This document shows positions 26,439-34,984 of a stretch of DNA of 64,000 nucleotides, in pieces. The notes under the pieces were generated by a model, which searched no databases, was not told the DNA's origin, and saw only the letters and a list, made by a program, of their open reading frames with translations. Each line of letters starts with the position of its first letter. Within the stretch, counting starts at the first letter, position 1. The position numbers and the translations under genes were made by a program. The stretch comes from JANQQJ01 sp046290575 (GTDB lineage Bacteria; Pseudomonadota; Alphaproteobacteria; SMXS01), in assembly GCA_046290575.1 (NCBI GenBank), contig JBKAGX010000001.1:248001-312000 (forward strand), read 5' to 3'.

Positions 26439-28943
26439 ATGAGCGATACAAAAGAAACCGGCGACAAGAAGCTTACCCTTGGTACGGGTAAGACTCTTCA
26501 GCTTAAAAAGTCGGTCGAGCCCGGTCAGGTGCGCCAGAGTATTTCGCAGCGCCGGGGCAAATCCGTTGTGGTGGAGCGCAAGCGCCGCCGCGTGGTCGCG
26601 CGCGACACCGAGCCGAAGCCGGCGGAGCCTGAAGTCAAAGAGGTGCTTGATGATGCAGGCGATTCGCATCTGACGGAGGACGAGCGCGCTGTCCGGGCCA
26701 AAGCCCTGGAAGAGGCGCGTAAAGCCGATATCGAGCGCCAGGCGCGTGAAGAAGAAGAGGCCGCAAAAGCCGCTGAAGAGCAAAAGAAGCGCGAGGCTGA
26801 AGAAGCCGAACGGCAGAAGCGGGAAGCCGAAGAAGCCAAGCCTGAAGAGGCTGCCGAAGAACAAGCTGCCGAGCCTGAGCCGCAGCCTGAGCCTGCACCG
26901 CCGGTCGAGGCGGCAGCGCCTGCGCCCAAACCTCGGGCAAAGCCGGCCCCGGCGGCGCCCGAGCCTGTCGAAAGCGAAGAAGACAACCGGCGCAAGAAGC
27001 TGCGTCCGGTTGATCGACCCAAGAACCGGCCGGCCACACGGAACGAGCCTCGCCGCCGGGAACGGCCGCTCACTATTCAGCGGGCGCTGGATGATGGGGC
27101 GGAAGAGCGTCAACGCTCGCTGGCGGCGATGCGCCGGGCGCGCGAGAAACGCAAGGCCGCCGCGCAACAGTCCGGTGGACCTCAGAAGTTGTTCCGGGAA
27201 GTGGTTGTGCCTGAAAGAATCACCGTTGCCGAACTGGCAAACCGGATGTCCGAGCGTAGCGTCGCCGTTGTTCGAGAACTCGGCAAGATTGGTGTGATGG
27301 TGGCGTCTGAGGACGAAATTGATGCAGATACCGCTGAACTCGTGATCACGGAAATGGGGCACAAGATTCGCCGTGTCGCCGAAGCAGATGTTGAGATCGG
27401 CATGACCGGTGAAGAGGACGATCCCAAGGATATGAAGCCGCGCCCACCCGTGGTTACGGTGATGGGGCATGTCGATCACGGCAAGACGTCGCTGCTGGAC
27501 GCGCTGCGGGCGACCGACGTTGTGACTGGAGAGGCCGGCGGCATCACCCAGCATATCGGCGCTTACCAGGTGACACTGGCTGGCGGTGACCGGATCACTT
27601 TCCTCGACACGCCGGGCCATGCGGCCTTTACCGCCATGCGCGCGCGCGGTGCGCAGGCCACCGATCTGGTGGTTCTTGTTGTGGCCGCCGATGACGGGGT
27701 CATGCCGCAGACGATTGAGGCCATCCAGCATGCCAAGGCTGCTGACGTGCCGATCATCGTCGCGATCAACAAGATTGACCGCCCTGAAGCGACGCCTGAC
27801 CGGGTGCGCCAGGAGCTTCTGCAGCATGAGATTGTTGTTGAAGGCATGGGCGGTGACGTTCTTGACGTTGAAGTCTCGGCGCTTCAGAAGACCAACCTCG
27901 ACAAGCTGGAAGAGGCTATCATTCTTCAGTCCGAGTTGATGGAGCTGAAGGCCAATCCGAATCGGCCCGCTGAAGGCGTGGTGGTGGAAGCCACGCTCGA
28001 TAAGGGCCGTGGTTCGGTGGCGTCGGTGCTGGTTACGCGTGGCTCTCTGCGCGTCGGCGATGTTTTCGTGGCCGGCGCCGAATGGGGCCGTGTGCGTGCG
28101 CTGATCGATGACAAGGGCAACCAAATCACGGAAGCTGGCCCCTCTTTACCCGTGGAAGTGCTGGGGGCGAACAACACGCCGACGGCTGGCGATGATTTCG
28201 CCGTGGTGGATTCCGAGGCCAGCGCGCGCGAGATCTCCGAATATCGGCAGCGTCAGCGCCGGGAACTCGAAAGCGTTGCGCAGCCTCGTGCGTCGCTGGA
28301 GGCCATGCTGGACCAGTTGAAGGCCGACGAACTGCAGGAAATGCCGATTGTCATCAAGGCCGATGTACAGGGCTCTGCGGAGGCGGTTGTCGGTGCGCTG
28401 GAGAAGATGAATACCGACGAAGTTGCCGTAAAGGTCCTGCTCAACGGCGTCGGTGGGATCACCGAATCCGATGTTGTATTGGCGGAGGCATCGAAAGCGC
28501 CGATCCTGGCCTTCAACGTGCGGGCGCCGGGCAAGGTGCGCGCTCTGGCCGAAAGTCAGGGCGTTGAAATCCGTTACTATTCAGTAATTTACAATCTCAT
28601 CGATGACATCAAGGCGGCGTTGTCCGGCATGCTTGCGCCAGAGATTCGCGAGACAATTCTGGGCGTTGCCGAGGTCAAGGACGTCTTCAATGCGGGCAAG
28701 GGCAAGGCCGCTGGCTGTATTGTCGTCGACGGCGCGATCCGTGCCGATGCTAAGGCCAGGCTGCTGCGTGATGACGTGGTCGTCTATACCGGTGAACTCA
28801 AATCGCTGCGCCGCTTCAAGGACGAAGTCAAAGAGGTTAATGCAGGGACCGAATGCGGTATGGCGCTGCAGAACTTCGATGATATCAAGGCCGGCGATCT
28901 GATCGAGGTCTTTGAGACCGAGGAACTGGCGCGGAGCCTCTAA
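26439..28943 (+). CDS. infB: Translation initiation factor IF-2
   Basis: 834 residues from ATG 26439, with AGGTGGAAG upstream; a reading from 26403 runs back into ylxR and is rejected. The N-terminus (residues 1-260) is a charged, low-complexity region rich in Glu, Lys, Ala and Pro, including a basic KRRRVV stretch near 48 and an IF2_N module. The GTPase has G1 GHVDHGKTSLLDAL near residue 344, DTPGH and NKID, followed by domains II-IV. It delivers initiator tRNA to the 30S subunit. Confidence 0.97.
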   Translation: MSDTKETGDKKLTLGTGKTLQLKKSVEPGQVRQSISQRRGKSVVVERKRRRVVARDTEPKPAEPEVKEVLDDAGDSHLTEDERAVRAKALEEARKADIERQAREEEEAAKAAEEQKKREAEEAERQKREAEEAKPEEAAEEQAAEPEPQPEPAPPVEAAAPAPKPRAKPAPAAPEPVESEEDNRRKKLRPVDRPKNRPATRNEPRRRERPLTIQRALDDGAEERQRSLAAMRRAREKRKAAAQQSGGPQKLFREVVVPERITVAELANRMSERSVAVVRELGKIGVMVASEDEIDADTAELVITEMGHKIRRVAEADVEIGMTGEEDDPKDMKPRPPVVTVMGHVDHGKTSLLDALRATDVVTGEAGGITQHIGAYQVTLAGGDRITFLDTPGHAAFTAMRARGAQATDLVVLVVAADDGVMPQTIEAIQHAKAADVPIIVAINKIDRPEATPDRVRQELLQHEIVVEGMGGDVLDVEVSALQKTNLDKLEEAIILQSELMELKANPNRPAEGVVVEATLDKGRGSVASVLVTRGSLRVGDVFVAGAEWGRVRALIDDKGNQITEAGPSLPVEVLGANNTPTAGDDFAVVDSEASAREISEYRQRQRRELESVAQPRASLEAMLDQLKADELQEMPIVIKADVQGSAEAVVGALEKMNTDEVAVKVLLNGVGGITESDVVLAEASKAPILAFNVRAPGKVRALAESQGVEIRYYSVIYNLIDDIKAALSGMLAPEIRETILGVAEVKDVFNAGKGKAAGCIVVDGAIRADAKARLLRDDVVVYTGELKSLRRFKDEVKEVNAGTECGMALQNFDDIKAGDLIEVFETEELARSL

Positions 28944-28972
28944 GGTCCCGTCTCACGGAAGGCTTAGGAGCA

Positions 28973-29371
28973 ATGTCACGGAGTCGGGGGCAAGACAGGT
29001 CCCAGCGTCAGCATCGGGTCGGCGAACTGGTGCGGCATGCCCTGGCGGATATCCTCGCGCATGACGAGTTGCGGGACCCGGCTCTAAAGGGCGTCTCTGT
29101 GACAGTGACCCAGGTCGATACCAGCCCTGATCTGAAGAATGCGACCGCTTGGGTCATGCCCCTCGGCGGCAGGGAATCTGCGGAGGTAGAGGCGGCGCTG
29201 AACCGGTGTGCACGTTATCTGCGCGGTCGATTGTCGCAGTCCGTTTCTCTGAAATACGCCCCACAGATAAAGTTTGCGATCGACTATTCCTTCGATGCTG
29301 CAGACCGAATCGACGAATTGCTGCGCGATCCGCAGGTCCAGCAGGACCTCGGCCCCCCTGATACTGAGTAG
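28973..29371 (+). CDS. rbfA: 30S ribosome-binding factor RbfA
   Basis: 132 residues with the KH-type RbfA fold: QHRVGELVRHALADILAHDELRDPALKGVSVT at the N-terminus, and LRGRLSQSVSLKYAPQIKFAID later. It binds pre-30S particles and aids 16S 5'-end maturation and cold adaptation. TTAGGAG precedes ATG 28973. Five bases separate it from truB. Confidence 0.95.
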   Translation: MSRSRGQDRSQRQHRVGELVRHALADILAHDELRDPALKGVSVTVTQVDTSPDLKNATAWVMPLGGRESAEVEAALNRCARYLRGRLSQSVSLKYAPQIKFAIDYSFDAADRIDELLRDPQVQQDLGPPDTE

Positions 29372-29376
29372 GCATC

Positions 29377-30270
29377 ATGGCACGGCGCCGCAAAGGCGAT
29401 GCAATATCGGGCTGGCTGGTCCTGGATAAACCGCGGGGTATGACCTCATCTCAGGCGGTGGGCGCGGTCAAACGCCTGCTCAATGCCGCTAAAATCGGCC
29501 ATGCCGGAACGCTCGATCCGCTGGCGACCGGGGTCCTGCCGCTGGCGTTGGGCGAGGCTACAAAAGTTGTGTCCTACGCCATGGATGGTGCAAAAACCTA
29601 CCGTTTTACAGTACGTTGGGGCGAAGAGCGCGACACGGATGATCTGGAAGGCGTGGTGACGGCCACCACGGCTGAACGACCTGACCGTGATGCCATTGTT
29701 GCTGCGTTGCCTCAGTTCACCGGCGCCATCATGCAGCGGCCGCCTGCCTATTCCGCAATAAAGGTGGCTGGTGAGCGTGCATATGATCTGGCCCGTGCCG
29801 GAGAGCTGGTCGATCTGCCTGAACGGCAGGTCGAGATCACCCGGTTGGCGTTGGTGGCTGCCGACATCGAGAGCGCGGTTTTTGAAGCCGACTGCGGCAA
29901 GGGGACCTATGTCCGGTCCCTCGCCCGTGATCTCGCCCGACGGCTCGGAACGCTCGGCACCATCGCCGATCTGCGTCGAACGCGGGTTGGCCCGTTTGAC
30001 GAAGGTGATGCTTTTTCGCTGGATAAACTTGAAGAGATCGGTGATATTCCCGCGCGTCAAGGCCTATTGCTGCCAATAGAGACCCCACTGGACGACATCC
30101 CGGTGGTGGCCGTTATGGACAGCGAGGCCGACCGTCTCCGCAACGGACAGTCGGTAATCACCCCCCGCCAGTTAAGCGGCGAGGTTCTGATTACGGCGTC
30201 CGGTCAGCCCGTTGGGCTCGGCATAGTGGAGAATGCAACTTTAAGGCCGAAACGGCTGTTCATACTCTGA
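29377..30270 (+). CDS. truB: tRNA pseudouridine-55 synthase
   Basis: 297 residues. The catalytic Asp lies in KIGHAGTLDPLATGVLPLALG (near residues 38-58), preceded by GWLVLDKPRGMTSSQAV; GKGTYVRSLARDLARRLG is the second conserved block. It makes psi-55 in the T-loop of all elongator tRNAs. The C-terminal PUA-like tail is short. It is followed after 13 bp by rpsO with a GAAGGAG ribosome site. Confidence 0.96.
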   Translation: MARRRKGDAISGWLVLDKPRGMTSSQAVGAVKRLLNAAKIGHAGTLDPLATGVLPLALGEATKVVSYAMDGAKTYRFTVRWGEERDTDDLEGVVTATTAERPDRDAIVAALPQFTGAIMQRPPAYSAIKVAGERAYDLARAGELVDLPERQVEITRLALVAADIESAVFEADCGKGTYVRSLARDLARRLGTLGTIADLRRTRVGPFDEGDAFSLDKLEEIGDIPARQGLLLPIETPLDDIPVVAVMDSEADRLRNGQSVITPRQLSGEVLITASGQPVGLGIVENATLRPKRLFIL

Positions 30271-30283
30271 GAAGGAGAACCTG

Positions 30284-30553
30284 ATGTCGATTACGTCTGA
30301 GCGCAAAGATGCGCTGGTTAAAGAATTTGCCGTTAAAGACGGTGATACCGGCTCGCCGGAGGTGCAGGTCGCGATCCTGACGGAACGGATCAACAACCTG
30401 ACCGACCACTTCAAGACCCACCGTAAGGACAACCACTCCCGCCGGGGCCTGATCAAGATGGTCAGCCAGCGCCGCCGGCTGCTGGACTATGTCAAGAATA
30501 AGGACGCGCAGCGATATACCTCGCTGATCGAGCGTCTGGGTCTTCGCAAGTAA
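30284..30553 (+). CDS. rpsO: 30S ribosomal protein S15
   Basis: 89 residues, exactly the expected length: MSITSERKDALVKEF at the start, LTERINNLTDHFKTHRKDNHSRRGL centrally and LIERLGLRK at the end. It binds 16S rRNA helix 22 and nucleates platform assembly. An 8-bp stem-loop follows 7 bp after its stop, before pnp. Confidence 0.98.
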   Translation: MSITSERKDALVKEFAVKDGDTGSPEVQVAILTERINNLTDHFKTHRKDNHSRRGLIKMVSQRRRLLDYVKNKDAQRYTSLIERLGLRK

Positions 30554-30560
30554 CTTCAAG

Positions 30561-30581
30561 ACGGCGCCATTTCGGCGCCGT
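30561..30581 (+). terminator. Stem-loop between rpsO and pnp
   Basis: ACGGCGCC-ATTTC-GGCGCCGT is a perfect 8-bp stem with a 5-nt loop, not followed by a T run. In E. coli the rpsO-pnp interval has a terminator and an RNase III processing hairpin; this one probably plays a processing or partial-termination role. Confidence 0.6.
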
Positions 30582-30656
30582 TCATGCTTCTGGACAGAAG
30601 CCAAAGAACGGGCGATGGGCAATAGGGTCCACGCCGCAAATAATCAGGAAAACAGA

Positions 30657-32798
30657 ATGTTTAATGTAACCCGCAAGGAAATTGACTGGGGCGGCAGGCC
30701 GCTCATATTGGAAACCGGCCGCGTGGCCCGGCAGGCCGATGGGGCCGTCATGGCCACCTATGGCGACACGGTTGTGCTCTGCACGGTGGTGGCCGACAGG
30801 GCGCCGAAACCGCATCTCGACTTCTTTCCGCTGACGGTCAACTACTCGGAAAAATACTATGCGTCGGGCAAGATCCCCGGCGGCTTCTTCAAGCGTGAAG
30901 GCCGGCCGACGGAAAAAGAAACGCTGACATCGCGGTTGATTGACCGTCCGATCCGTCCGCTGTTCCCCGCCGGCTTCAAAAATGAAACCCAGGTTCTTAC
31001 CACCGTGTTGAGCCACGATCTGGAAAACGATCCGGACATCGTGGCCATGGTCGGCGCCAGCGCTGCCCTGACGCTCTCGGGCATCCCCTTCTTCGGTCCC
31101 ATCGGTGGCGCCCGGGTCGGTTACAAGGATGGTGAGTATATCCTCAACCCGGCCGTTGATACGGTTGATGACCTTGATCTCGACCTCGTTGTGGCTGGTA
31201 CCCGAGATGCCGTCCTGATGGTGGAATCGCAGGCCAAGGAACTGAGTGAAGATATCATGCTCGGTGCTGTCATGTTCGGCCACGAGCAGATGCAGCCGGT
31301 GATCGATGCGATCATCGATATGGCCGAGCGCGCGGCGAAAGACCCCTGGGAGTTGCCGGAAGGCGAAGACCACAGCGAGCTGAAAGCCAAGGTCGGCGAA
31401 CTTGCTGAAGCCGGGTTGCGCGACGCCTATGGCCACACGGTCAAGCAGGAACGCACCGCCAAGATCAGTGACGTGAAGAACGCGGTTCTCGAAGAGCTGA
31501 CCGGTGACGAAGACAGCGATATCGATCCCGGTGTCGTTAAGGACCTGCTGAAGAGCCTGGAGAAATCCATCGTTCGCGGCAACATCATCAAGACCGGTCA
31601 ACGGATTGATGGCCGCGACCTGCGCACCGTGCGTCAGATCGACTGTCAGGTCGGTGTGCTGCCCCGCACGCATGGCTCGTGCCTGTTTACCCGCGGTGAA
31701 ACCCAGTCGCTGGGCGTTGTCACGCTCGGCACCGGCGATGATGAGCAGTTCATCGATTCGCTGGAAGGGAATTACCGCCGTAACTTCATGCTGCACTATA
31801 ACTTCCCGCCTTTTTCGGTGGGTGAGACAGGCCGGACCGGCTTTACCGGTAGGCGTGAAATCGGCCATGGCAAGCTGGCCTGGCGTGCATTGCGCGCCGT
31901 GTTGCCGGAGCATGAGCAGTTCCCCTACACGATCCGGATTGTCTCCGAGATCACGGAATCCAACGGCTCTAGCTCGATGGCGACCGTCTGTAGTTCGTCG
32001 CTCTCGATGATGGATGCCGGCGTGCCGATTACCCGGCCTGTATCCGGCATCGCGATGGGTCTGATCCTGGAAGAGGAAGGCCATGCGGTTCTGTCCGACA
32101 TTCTGGGCGATGAAGATCACCTGGGTGACATGGACTTCAAGGTGGCCGGGACGACCGAAGGCATCACCTCGCTGCAGATGGACATCAAGATTACCGGCAT
32201 CACCGAGGACATCATGCGCACGGCGCTTGATCAGGCCCAGGAAGGCCGGCTTCATATTCTGGGTGAGATGGCCAAGTCGCTGGATCATGCACGTGACGAC
32301 CTGAACGAGAATGCCCCCCGGATTGAGACGCTGAAGGTCGCCAAGGACAAGATCCGCGATATCATCGGTACCGGGGGTAAGGTGATCCGTGAGATCGTTG
32401 AAACCACGGGCGCCAAGGTCGATGTCGAGGATGATGGCACGGTCAAGATCGCGTCCTCTGACGGCACGGCGCTTGCCGCGGCCCGAAAGTGGATCGAAGG
32501 AATCGTGGCGGAACCGGAAGTCGGCGTGATCTATGACGGCAAGGTCGTCAAAGTGGTCGATTTCGGCGCATTCGTGAACTTCATCGGCAACCGTGATGGC
32601 CTGGTGCACATCTCGGAGCTGAAGAACGAGCGCGTGGAAAAAGTCACCGACGTCATCAACGAAAACGATCAGGTCAAGGTCAAGGTGCTGGGCATCGACG
32701 ACCGGGGCAAGGTGCGTCTCTCCATGCGTGTCGTTGACCAGGAAACTGGCGAAGAACTGCCGGATGACCGGCCGCCGCGCAAGAAGCGGGACGACTAG
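30657..32798 (+). CDS. pnp: Polyribonucleotide nucleotidyltransferase (PNPase)
   Basis: 713 residues from ATG 30657 (MFNVTRKEIDWGGRPL) with AGGA at 30646-30649. Two RNase PH domains, then KH (DIIGTGGKVIREIVE near residues 564-578) and S1 (VIYDGKVVKVVDFGAFVNF near 622-640) are in the standard order. It degrades RNA 3' to 5' using phosphate and can add heteropolymeric tails. Last gene of the rimP run; three inverted repeats follow it. Confidence 0.98.
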   Translation: MFNVTRKEIDWGGRPLILETGRVARQADGAVMATYGDTVVLCTVVADRAPKPHLDFFPLTVNYSEKYYASGKIPGGFFKREGRPTEKETLTSRLIDRPIRPLFPAGFKNETQVLTTVLSHDLENDPDIVAMVGASAALTLSGIPFFGPIGGARVGYKDGEYILNPAVDTVDDLDLDLVVAGTRDAVLMVESQAKELSEDIMLGAVMFGHEQMQPVIDAIIDMAERAAKDPWELPEGEDHSELKAKVGELAEAGLRDAYGHTVKQERTAKISDVKNAVLEELTGDEDSDIDPGVVKDLLKSLEKSIVRGNIIKTGQRIDGRDLRTVRQIDCQVGVLPRTHGSCLFTRGETQSLGVVTLGTGDDEQFIDSLEGNYRRNFMLHYNFPPFSVGETGRTGFTGRREIGHGKLAWRALRAVLPEHEQFPYTIRIVSEITESNGSSSMATVCSSSLSMMDAGVPITRPVSGIAMGLILEEEGHAVLSDILGDEDHLGDMDFKVAGTTEGITSLQMDIKITGITEDIMRTALDQAQEGRLHILGEMAKSLDHARDDLNENAPRIETLKVAKDKIRDIIGTGGKVIREIVETTGAKVDVEDDGTVKIASSDGTALAAARKWIEGIVAEPEVGVIYDGKVVKVVDFGAFVNFIGNRDGLVHISELKNERVEKVTDVINENDQVKVKVLGIDDRGKVRLSMRVVDQETGEELPDDRPPRKKRDD

Positions 32799-32843
32799 AT
32801 CACGATCGGTTTAGGTAGACTCATCTATGCCGATAAACGTGAT
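32799..32843. repeat. Interrupted stem-loop, first part of a RIME-like palindromic repeat
   Basis: Nested arms ATCACG/CGTGAT (32799-32804, 32838-32843), ATCGG/CCGAT (32805-32809, 32830-32834) and TAGA/TCTA (32816-32819, 32824-32827) fold into one stepped hairpin starting immediately after the pnp stop. Together with the next element this resembles dispersed intergenic palindromes I know from many alphaproteobacteria (RIME/REP-like). Confidence 0.6.
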
Positions 32844-32858
32844 TTAGACTCAAGAAGT

Positions 32859-32910
32859 TAGAGCGGGGTCGGACGGAAAACCGGTATCCCCTTTTCCTGA
32901 TCCCGCTCTA
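32859..32910. repeat. RIME-like intergenic palindromic repeat
   Basis: A 52-bp imperfect palindrome with 12-bp terminal arms TAGAGCGGGGTC (32859-32870) and GATCCCGCTCTA (32899-32910) that mismatch at one base, and inner GGAAAA/TTTTCC arms around CCGGTATCCCC. The pattern (GC-rich arm, GGAAAACCGG, TTTTCC, GC-rich arm) matches the RIME-type elements of Rhizobiales and relatives. Single copy seen in this window. Confidence 0.7.
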
Positions 32911-32937
32911 GGCTAGAGGAGGCTCGATTGGTCTTCA

Positions 32938-32972
32938 GCGTGTTTCGGGATAGATTCTATCCCGTAACACGC
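32938..32972. repeat. 35-bp near-perfect palindrome centred on a GANTC site
   Basis: GCGTGTT-T-CGGGATAGA (32938-32954), central T (32955), then TCTATCCCG-T-AACACGC (32956-32972): 16 paired positions per arm and one T/T mismatch. The centre reads TAGATTCTA, containing GATTC, the CcrM methylation motif GANTC. It lies 29 bp before the flavoprotein gene start, so it could be an operator, a transcript hairpin or part of a mobile repeat. Confidence 0.7.
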
Positions 32973-33001
32973 AGGGCCATGCGGTCCAGACGGAGCACAG
33001 G

Positions 33002-34399
33002 ATGAAATCGCTGAACGCGATCAGGTTAGGAGGCAAGGAGGTCTTGCCGCTTATTGAGGGCGGTAAGGGCATCTCCATCTCCAATGGCGCCAGTGCGGGG
33101 GCTTGGGCCGCGGCAGGCGGCATTGGCACCGTGTCCTGTGTGAACGCTGACTCCTACGATGCAGACGGCAACGTCATTCCGCAGGTCTATCACGGCCGCA
33201 CCCGGACAGACCGCCACGAGGAACTGATCAAATACGCCGTTGACGGCGGTTTGGCACAGATCCGCGAAGCCTATGAACGCGCCAGCGGCAATGGCTGGAT
33301 CAACATCAATGTGCTTTGGGAGATGGGTGGCGCGCAGCGTGTGCTGCATGAGGTGCTCGACAAAGCCCGTGACATGATCCACGGCGTCACCTGTGGTGCG
33401 GGCATGCCCTATAAGCTCAGTGAGATCGCCCAGCGATACAATGTCGACTACTACCCGATCATCTCTTCGGGCCGTGCATTCCGTGCGCTCTGGAAGCGCG
33501 CCTATCACAAGTGCGAAGAGCTGTTGGGCGGCGTGGTCTATGAGGACCCCTGGAAAGCGGGGGGCCACAACGGCCTGTCGAATTCCGAGGACCCGTTGCA
33601 GCCGGAACCCGCTTATCCGCGGGTCGCGGCCCTGCGCAAGCAGATGAACGAGTTCGGCCTGCACGATACGCCGATCATCATGGCCGGCGGTGTCTGGTAT
33701 CTGCGGGACTATGAAGATTGGTTGGATAATCCCGAGATCGGTCCGATTTGCTTCCAGTTCGGAACACGTCCGCTGGTCACCAAGGAGAGCCCGATTCCGG
33801 AAAAGTGGAAACGGCGCCTGATGACGCTGGATGAGGGCGATGTGCAATTGCACAAACACTCCCCCACCGGGTTCTATTCATCGGCTGTCCGCAATGACTT
33901 CCTGCGCGAGTTGGATGCGCGTACGGACCGGCAGATTGCGTATACGGCAGAACCCGTCGGCGAGCACAATGTCGAGTTCAGCCTCGGCCTGCGCAAGCGG
34001 ACGGTTTTTGTTACCCGTGGTGATCGGGCCCGCGTGGAGGCATGGAAGGCGGAGGGTTTTGTCGAGACAATGCCGACGCCGGACCAGACGCTGATTTTCG
34101 TTACGCCTGAAAAGCGTAAGGAAATCCACAAAGATCAGGCGGATTGCATGGGCTGCCTCAGCGCCTGCAAGTTCTCCAACTGGTCCGACACGGACAACCA
34201 CTCGACCGGCAAGAAAGCGGATCCGCGCAGCTTCTGTATCCAGAAAACGCTGATGGATATTGCCCATGGCGGTGACCTGGATGAGAATCTTATGTTTGCC
34301 GGGCACGGCGCCTATAATTTCGCGAAAGATCCGTTTTATTCCAATGGGTTCGTTCCTTCCGTCAAGCAGCTTGTCGACCGGATCGCGACCGGAGACTAG
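33002..34399 (+). CDS. Nitronate monooxygenase-like flavoprotein with C-terminal cysteine motif
   Basis: 465 residues, NPD/2-nitropropane-dioxygenase fold: an N-terminal TIM barrel with GGKGISISNGASAGAWAAAGG (residues 21-41), GVTCGAGMP and IIMAGGVWYLRDYEDWL (FMN phosphate region). The length is well above the roughly 320-380 usual for the family. The extra C-terminus has Cys382-x2-Cys385-x3-Cys389-x22-Cys412 (DCMGCLSACKF ... SFCIQK), the spacing style of a [4Fe-4S] site in enoate reductases. Catalytic substrate unknown; 'nitronate monooxygenase' is a family label. ATG 33002 lies after three palindromes and is followed by irr. Confidence 0.82.
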   Translation: MKSLNAIRLGGKEVLPLIEGGKGISISNGASAGAWAAAGGIGTVSCVNADSYDADGNVIPQVYHGRTRTDRHEELIKYAVDGGLAQIREAYERASGNGWININVLWEMGGAQRVLHEVLDKARDMIHGVTCGAGMPYKLSEIAQRYNVDYYPIISSGRAFRALWKRAYHKCEELLGGVVYEDPWKAGGHNGLSNSEDPLQPEPAYPRVAALRKQMNEFGLHDTPIIMAGGVWYLRDYEDWLDNPEIGPICFQFGTRPLVTKESPIPEKWKRRLMTLDEGDVQLHKHSPTGFYSSAVRNDFLRELDARTDRQIAYTAEPVGEHNVEFSLGLRKRTVFVTRGDRARVEAWKAEGFVETMPTPDQTLIFVTPEKRKEIHKDQADCMGCLSACKFSNWSDTDNHSTGKKADPRSFCIQKTLMDIAHGGDLDENLMFAGHGAYNFAKDPFYSNGFVPSVKQLVDRIATGD

Positions 34400-34419
34400 G
34401 CGAATTCCTGCGGCTGGGG

Positions 34420-34449
34420 TTGACTTCTGTTCTTTATAGTCAATCTAAT
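34420..34449 (+). promoter_or_regulatory. Candidate irr promoter
   Basis: TTGACT (34420-34425) and TCTAAT (34444-34449) are 18 bp apart, 26 bp before the irr ATG, with AGTCAA (34438-34443) forming a dyad with the -35 hexamer. Autoregulation is possible but no full Irr box is present here. Confidence 0.35.
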
Positions 34450-34475
34450 GTAGCGAACGATGCTGCGAGAACACC

Positions 34476-34892
34476 ATGAGCAATCAGACCCACTCAGATG
34501 TGATTGATAGGCTGCGTGCCGCCAAGCTAAGGCCCACGCGTCAGCGTATTGCGCTGGCCGAACTGTTGTTCGGCGACGGCTCTGACCGCCATATCACCGC
34601 TGAACTGCTGCATGAAGACGTGCTGCGGACGGGGACTCGCGTATCTTTGGCGACTGTCTACAACACCCTGCATCAGTTCACCGATGCGGGGCTGTTGCGT
34701 CAGATCATGGTTGATTCCGGCAAGACTTATTTCGACACCAATACGGACGATCATCATCACTTCCTGGATGCATCGAACAGCATGCTGATCGATATTCCCG
34801 AGGGAGAGATCACGGTAGCCAATTTGCCGCAGGCACCTGAAGGCCGCCGGATTGCGCGTGTCGACGTGGTGATCCGTCTTGAGGACGAGTAA
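34476..34892 (+). CDS. irr: Iron response regulator Irr (Fur superfamily)
   Basis: 138 residues. The Fur-type winged helix reads LRPTRQRIALAELLF and RVSLATVYNTLHQFTDAGLL; the HHH motif (His93-95 in DDHHHFLD) is the haem-binding mark of Irr. The Cys-Pro haem regulatory motif of Bradyrhizobium Irr is absent from the N-terminus, as in many other Irr proteins. Irr senses haem/iron status and binds ICE boxes; a perfect box of that type lies 15 bp downstream of its stop, before the rubrerythrin gene. Confidence 0.9.
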   Translation: MSNQTHSDVIDRLRAAKLRPTRQRIALAELLFGDGSDRHITAELLHEDVLRTGTRVSLATVYNTLHQFTDAGLLRQIMVDSGKTYFDTNTDDHHHFLDASNSMLIDIPEGEITVANLPQAPEGRRIARVDVVIRLEDE

Positions 34893-34906
34893 ACCGCCCT
34901 TCTTTC

Positions 34907-34923
34907 TTTAGAACTGTTCTAAA
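34907..34923. promoter_or_regulatory. Irr box / iron control element (ICE)
   Basis: TTTAGAA-CTG-TTCTAAA is a perfect 7-bp inverted repeat with 3-nt spacer, matching the ICE/Irr-box consensus TTTAGAA-N3-TTCTAAA as I recall it. It ends 6 bp upstream of the candidate -35 of the rubrerythrin promoter and directly follows irr. Confidence 0.8.
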
Positions 34924-34928
34924 TTATG

Positions 34929-34984
34929 TTGACCGCTCCTGCTGAGCGGTCCATATTAGGCGTGTTCCGTACATAGTACCGAAC
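34929..34984 (+). promoter_or_regulatory. Rubrerythrin promoter with two extra dyads
   Basis: TTGACC (34929-34934) and CATATT (34952-34957) are 17 bp apart. The spacer itself is an inverted repeat GACCGCTC-CTGCT-GAGCGGTC (34931-34951). Around the expected start of transcription lies GTTCCGTAC-ATA-GTACCGAAC (34964-34984, one mismatch), and a GGGCG-ATCA-CGCCC hairpin follows at 34992-35005. These may be additional operators or a stabilising 5' mRNA structure. Confidence 0.5.

Noticed and set aside
26700..26960. Short repeated motifs (GAAGAAGCC, GAGCCTGAGCCG) suggesting a repeat array
   Set aside because: They encode the low-complexity Glu/Ala/Pro linker of IF-2; there are no CRISPR-like spaced repeats.
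26268..28124. 618-codon open frame on the minus strand opposite infB
   Set aside because: Shadow of IF-2; the Arg/Leu/Phe-rich low-complexity stretch simply mirrors the Glu/Ala/Lys-rich IF-2 N-terminus.
30582..32609. 675-codon open frame on the minus strand opposite pnp
   Set aside because: It is the complement of a certain PNPase gene in GC-rich DNA, has no recognisable domain, and its composition (His/Arg/Asp-rich) is typical of mirror frames.
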